This document shows, in pieces, positions 63,121 to 64,000 of a DNA stretch of 64,000 bases. The notes under the pieces are model-generated. The model was not told the DNA's origin, ran no database searches, and was given only the letters and a program-made list of their open reading frames with translations. A program made the translations under genes and the position numbers. The stretch is from Eimeria necatrix (taxonomy: Eukaryota > Apicomplexa > Conoidasida > Eucoccidiorida > Eimeriidae). The stretch is taken from positions 16,496 through 80,495 of the forward strand of contig NW_013652080.1 in the NCBI RefSeq assembly GCF_000499385.1, read 5' to 3'. Position 1 is the stretch's first letter, and every line of letters begins with the position of its first letter.

Positions 63121-63691
63121 AATGTACTGCGACGCAGCACACAGCGCGCATGCATGCAGGAGCCCCCAAGTCCATTTCAGCGGCTAAGTTCGCGCCAATT
63201 GCGCAAATCTCTCCGAATATTTAAATTCATTTCCACTTTTGATTCATTTTCGCCGAGATCGCGCGAAAAACGGACCCAGACTCCCCAAGTTCTGCTCCCA
63301 AGAAGCCCGCAGCAGCAAATCCAAATAGCGCAGGAGCAGCAGCAAGACAAACGAATAGCATGCATGCAGCAGCAAATGTGCAAATTAATTTAAATGCAAC
63401 ATTGTGTCTTGTGTAAATATTCATGTCTGTAGTGTGAACATGAAAGTGAACAGGTGCGTGTTCAGAAGTGGACTGCAGTGCGGGAACGCGGTGTACATAC
63501 ACCGCACGCAGCAGCAGCGCTACTCAGGTGACTTTCTTTAATTCATTTCTTTCTTTTTGTGGCCGCCTTTGGCCGCCGCAGCAGCGGCAAAGGGCCCAAA
63601 GAGTGCAGCAGCAGTTTGCTGCTGCACTGCAAATCCGTTTGAACTCGTGGCACGAATCCGAAGAGCCAACCGCATTCTTAAGCAGTCACTG

Positions 63692-63732
<41 letters not shown>

Positions 63733-64000
63733 GCAGCAGCGCATTCACCCTAGTCACAGACGGCTGCGGCGGCAGCCGCGGCTTCCCCTGCAAATAAGAA
63801 CAAAGTTCAACTTCCTTTATCGGCAGCAGCGGCGGCAGCGAAGGCCGCGGCAGCCGGTAGCGAGTCACTGTTTGCATGCACTCGGGGACAGTGCCCACGA
63901 GCCGGTACCCTAGGGGGGCCCCCAGGGGGGCCCCCGGGGGGCCCCCCAGGGGGGCCCCCGACGGCGTGCTGCTGCTGCGCAGCTCTAGGGGGCAGCCGCT
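63121..64000. other. Right-end flank, no supported gene
   Basis: Contains a GTGTACATACAC palindrome-like motif at 63491-63502, a (CAG)n run at about 63699-63731 and the G/C palindrome array at 63911-63960. A minus frame at 63898-63686 (LPIKEVELCSYLQGKPRLPP followed by poly-Leu from the CTG run) may be an exon of a gene continuing beyond the window, but there is not enough of it to judge. Confidence 0.4.
63911..63961. repeat. Tandem GGGGGGCCCCCC palindrome array
   Basis: Four or five consecutive blocks of six G followed by five or six C, joined by AG or directly. Each block is a perfect inverted repeat, and the whole run is self-complementary. Shorter GGGGCCCC blocks occur at about 13625, 14831, 38521, 62249 and 62403. 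Confidence 0.85.

Overview
The window reads as nuclear DNA of an apicomplexan coccidian, most likely an Eimeria species. Genes are split by many GT-AG introns. Coding exons are full of trinucleotide CAG/GCA/AGC runs that give poly-Gln, poly-Ala and poly-Ser tracts. Introns and spacers hold degenerate CCCTAAA-like text and TGCATGCA motifs. There are no bacterial-style operons, rRNA genes, complete tRNAs, insertion sequences or CRISPR arrays. Species was inferred from sequence style and gene content only.

Genes were rebuilt by joining splice sites so that family motifs run through the junctions. For most of them the exon lengths then sum to a multiple of three, which is a useful internal check; individual splice coordinates may still be off by a few bases. 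Layout: a DCAF5/6-like WD40 protein (+, 894-9352); an organellar, probably apicoplast, glutamyl-tRNA synthetase (-, 10330-14800); an unidentified gene (-, 15266-16108); PWP2/UTP1, a ribosome-biogenesis WD40 protein (-, 16336-22662); an ABHD17-like alpha/beta hydrolase (-, 25179-28320); a divergent protein kinase (-, 30487-34579); a DHHC palmitoyltransferase (-, 36782-38709); a poorly resolved gene (-, 39377-41055); a START-domain protein (-, 43011-45585); a secreted protein with a possible solute-binding-protein-like domain (+, 47677-50630); diphthine synthase DPH5 (-, 51334-53199); the RAD6/UBC2 ubiquitin-conjugating enzyme (+, 53985-55033); a rhomboid protease (+, 56974-58371); dephospho-CoA kinase (-, 58452-59267); two small or uncertain genes (+, 59388-59651 and 59863-60336); autophagy protein ATG5 (+, 60573-61925); and an unidentified gene (-, up to 63120).

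Several products belong to linked processes. The DHHC transferase and the ABHD17-like hydrolase are opposing halves of a palmitoylation cycle. The GluRS and ATG5 (in Apicomplexa, ATG5 serves apicoplast maintenance) both point to the plastid. RAD6 and the DCAF-like protein are ubiquitin-system parts. PWP2, DPH5 and GluRS serve translation. I see no sign that these are co-regulated as a cluster.

The most unusual observations are tandem micro-duplications that copy splice sites: three 23-bp copies carrying a 5' splice site in the GluRS gene, and a 30-bp 3' splice-site copy 46 bp upstream of the real one in RAD6. Also notable are a secreted protein with a possible type-3 solute-binding fold, a kinase with HGD and DLDG in place of HRD and DFG, and very short (40 and 56 nt) introns in the rhomboid gene.
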